Positions 49,774 through 49,974 of a DNA stretch of 49,974 nucleotides are shown piece by piece. Positions within the stretch are counted from its first letter, which is position 1. Each line of letters opens with the position of its first letter. Source of the DNA: Clostridia bacterium (lineage in GTDB: Bacteria > Bacillota_A > Clostridia > Oscillospirales > CAG-272); NCBI GenBank assembly GCA_017466455.1, contig JAFTUD010000020.1, forward strand, positions 1-49,974, in the 5' to 3' direction. Both the position numbers and the translations under genes were made by a program. Under the pieces are notes generated by a model. That model did no database searches and had not been told where the DNA came from. It worked only from the letters and a program-made list of their open reading frames with translations.

Positions 49774-49802
49774 TTGACAAAAAAAGAAATGCGTGATATA
49801 AT
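49774..49802 (+). promoter_or_regulatory. rRNA operon promoter P2 (consensus sigma-A)
   Basis: TTGACA (49774-49779), 17-base spacer, TATAAT (49797-49802). Confidence 0.9.
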
Positions 49803-49808
49803 ACTAAG

Positions 49809-49974
49809 GCACGCTAAGAGAAGCGATGCGAGTAAAAGATCCTTGAAAATTGAACAATGAAGAGAAATTAGTTAAGATAACTAAGTACAAAGACGGAACT
49901 CTTAAAATTCTTTTAGAGAAAAAAGAACTCAAACAAGTAATTAAGTATTAGAGCTAAACAAACGAGCTTTAAGG
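49809..49974 (+). other. 5' leader of a ribosomal RNA operon (16S gene lies beyond the window)
   Basis: The leader after P2 contains GATCCTTGAAAATTGAACAA (49840-49859), a phrase typical of clostridial rRNA leaders and spacers, and a CTCTTAAAA/TTTTAGAG hairpin (49901-49918). There is no open frame. The 16S start motif (AGAGTTTGAT) is not reached, so the mature rRNA must begin after the window end. The call rests on the consensus promoter, phased A-tracts and this leader phrase. Confidence 0.75.

Noticed and set aside
1..49974. CRISPR array, prophage or defence island
   Set aside because: No spaced repeats and no phage structural, integrase, nuclease or toxin-antitoxin genes were found; the gene content is mainly housekeeping.

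Overview
The window looks like a chromosomal segment from an anaerobic, low-to-moderate-GC, spore-forming Clostridia-type Firmicute. Evidence: an Spo0A orthologue with the family's DNA-binding signature, a T-box leader in front of pheST, AGGAGG-type ribosome binding sites, TTGACA-17-TATAAT promoters, a DUF421/DUF4363 pair, and two sugar hydrolases (GH42, GH92). I see no prophage, CRISPR array, restriction system or intact insertion sequence. The region is mostly housekeeping, with a few unfamiliar accessory genes.

Layout. 1-2.1 kb: a gene tail, a compact array of five hairpins, tRNA-Glu(CTC), and an XRE-HTH/PrsW membrane-protease fusion. 2.1-7.7 kb: GH42 beta-galactosidase, an HD phosphohydrolase, an unrecognised protein with a threefold repeat plus an unrecognised membrane protein, and two small membrane proteins including an ICMT-type methyltransferase. 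7.7-14.4 kb (minus): rplM-rpsI with a likely L13 leader, and an overlapping operon ftsK-tmk-GNAT-DJ-1-5-formyl-THF cyclo-ligase. 14.6-22 kb (plus): a TauE/SafE permease split into two coupled half-genes, rpsO and pnp with structured leaders, a Ca2+-type P-ATPase and an S1-domain protein. 22-28.7 kb: a secreted BspA-like leucine-rich-repeat protein whose promoter follows a run of ten G, then htrA with a two-component system on the minus strand. 28.8-35 kb (plus): T-box, pheS, pheT, GH92 mannosidase. 35-38 kb: a zinc-ribbon membrane protein divergent from a small XRE repressor with clear operators, and a zinc-ribbon/TPR/DUF6273 protein. 38-44 kb (minus): one operon rimM-trmD-O-antigen ligase-DUF4330-like-obg-nfo. 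44.1-46.5 kb (plus): rpmG-secE-nusG-rplK-rplA. 46.5-49.6 kb: spo0A, a DUF2156 protein, DUF4363 and DUF421. The window ends inside the leader of a ribosomal RNA operon, just before the expected 16S gene, with tandem promoters and helically phased A-tracts.

How the genes work together. Translation and RNA turnover dominate (rplM, rpsI, rpsO, pnp, pheST, rimM, trmD, obg, rpmG, secE, nusG, rplKA, rrn), and several carry probable RNA-level feedback elements (L13, S15, pnp and L1 leaders, T-box). Envelope functions form a second theme: PrsW fusion, HtrA plus adjacent sensor kinase, BspA-like surface protein, O-antigen ligase family, DUF421. The strongest candidates for something little described are the HTH-PrsW fusion with repeats at its promoter, the G10 tract before the BspA-like gene, the hairpin array at 108-230, and the threefold-repeat protein at 5233. 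None amounts to a clearly new multi-gene system on sequence alone.
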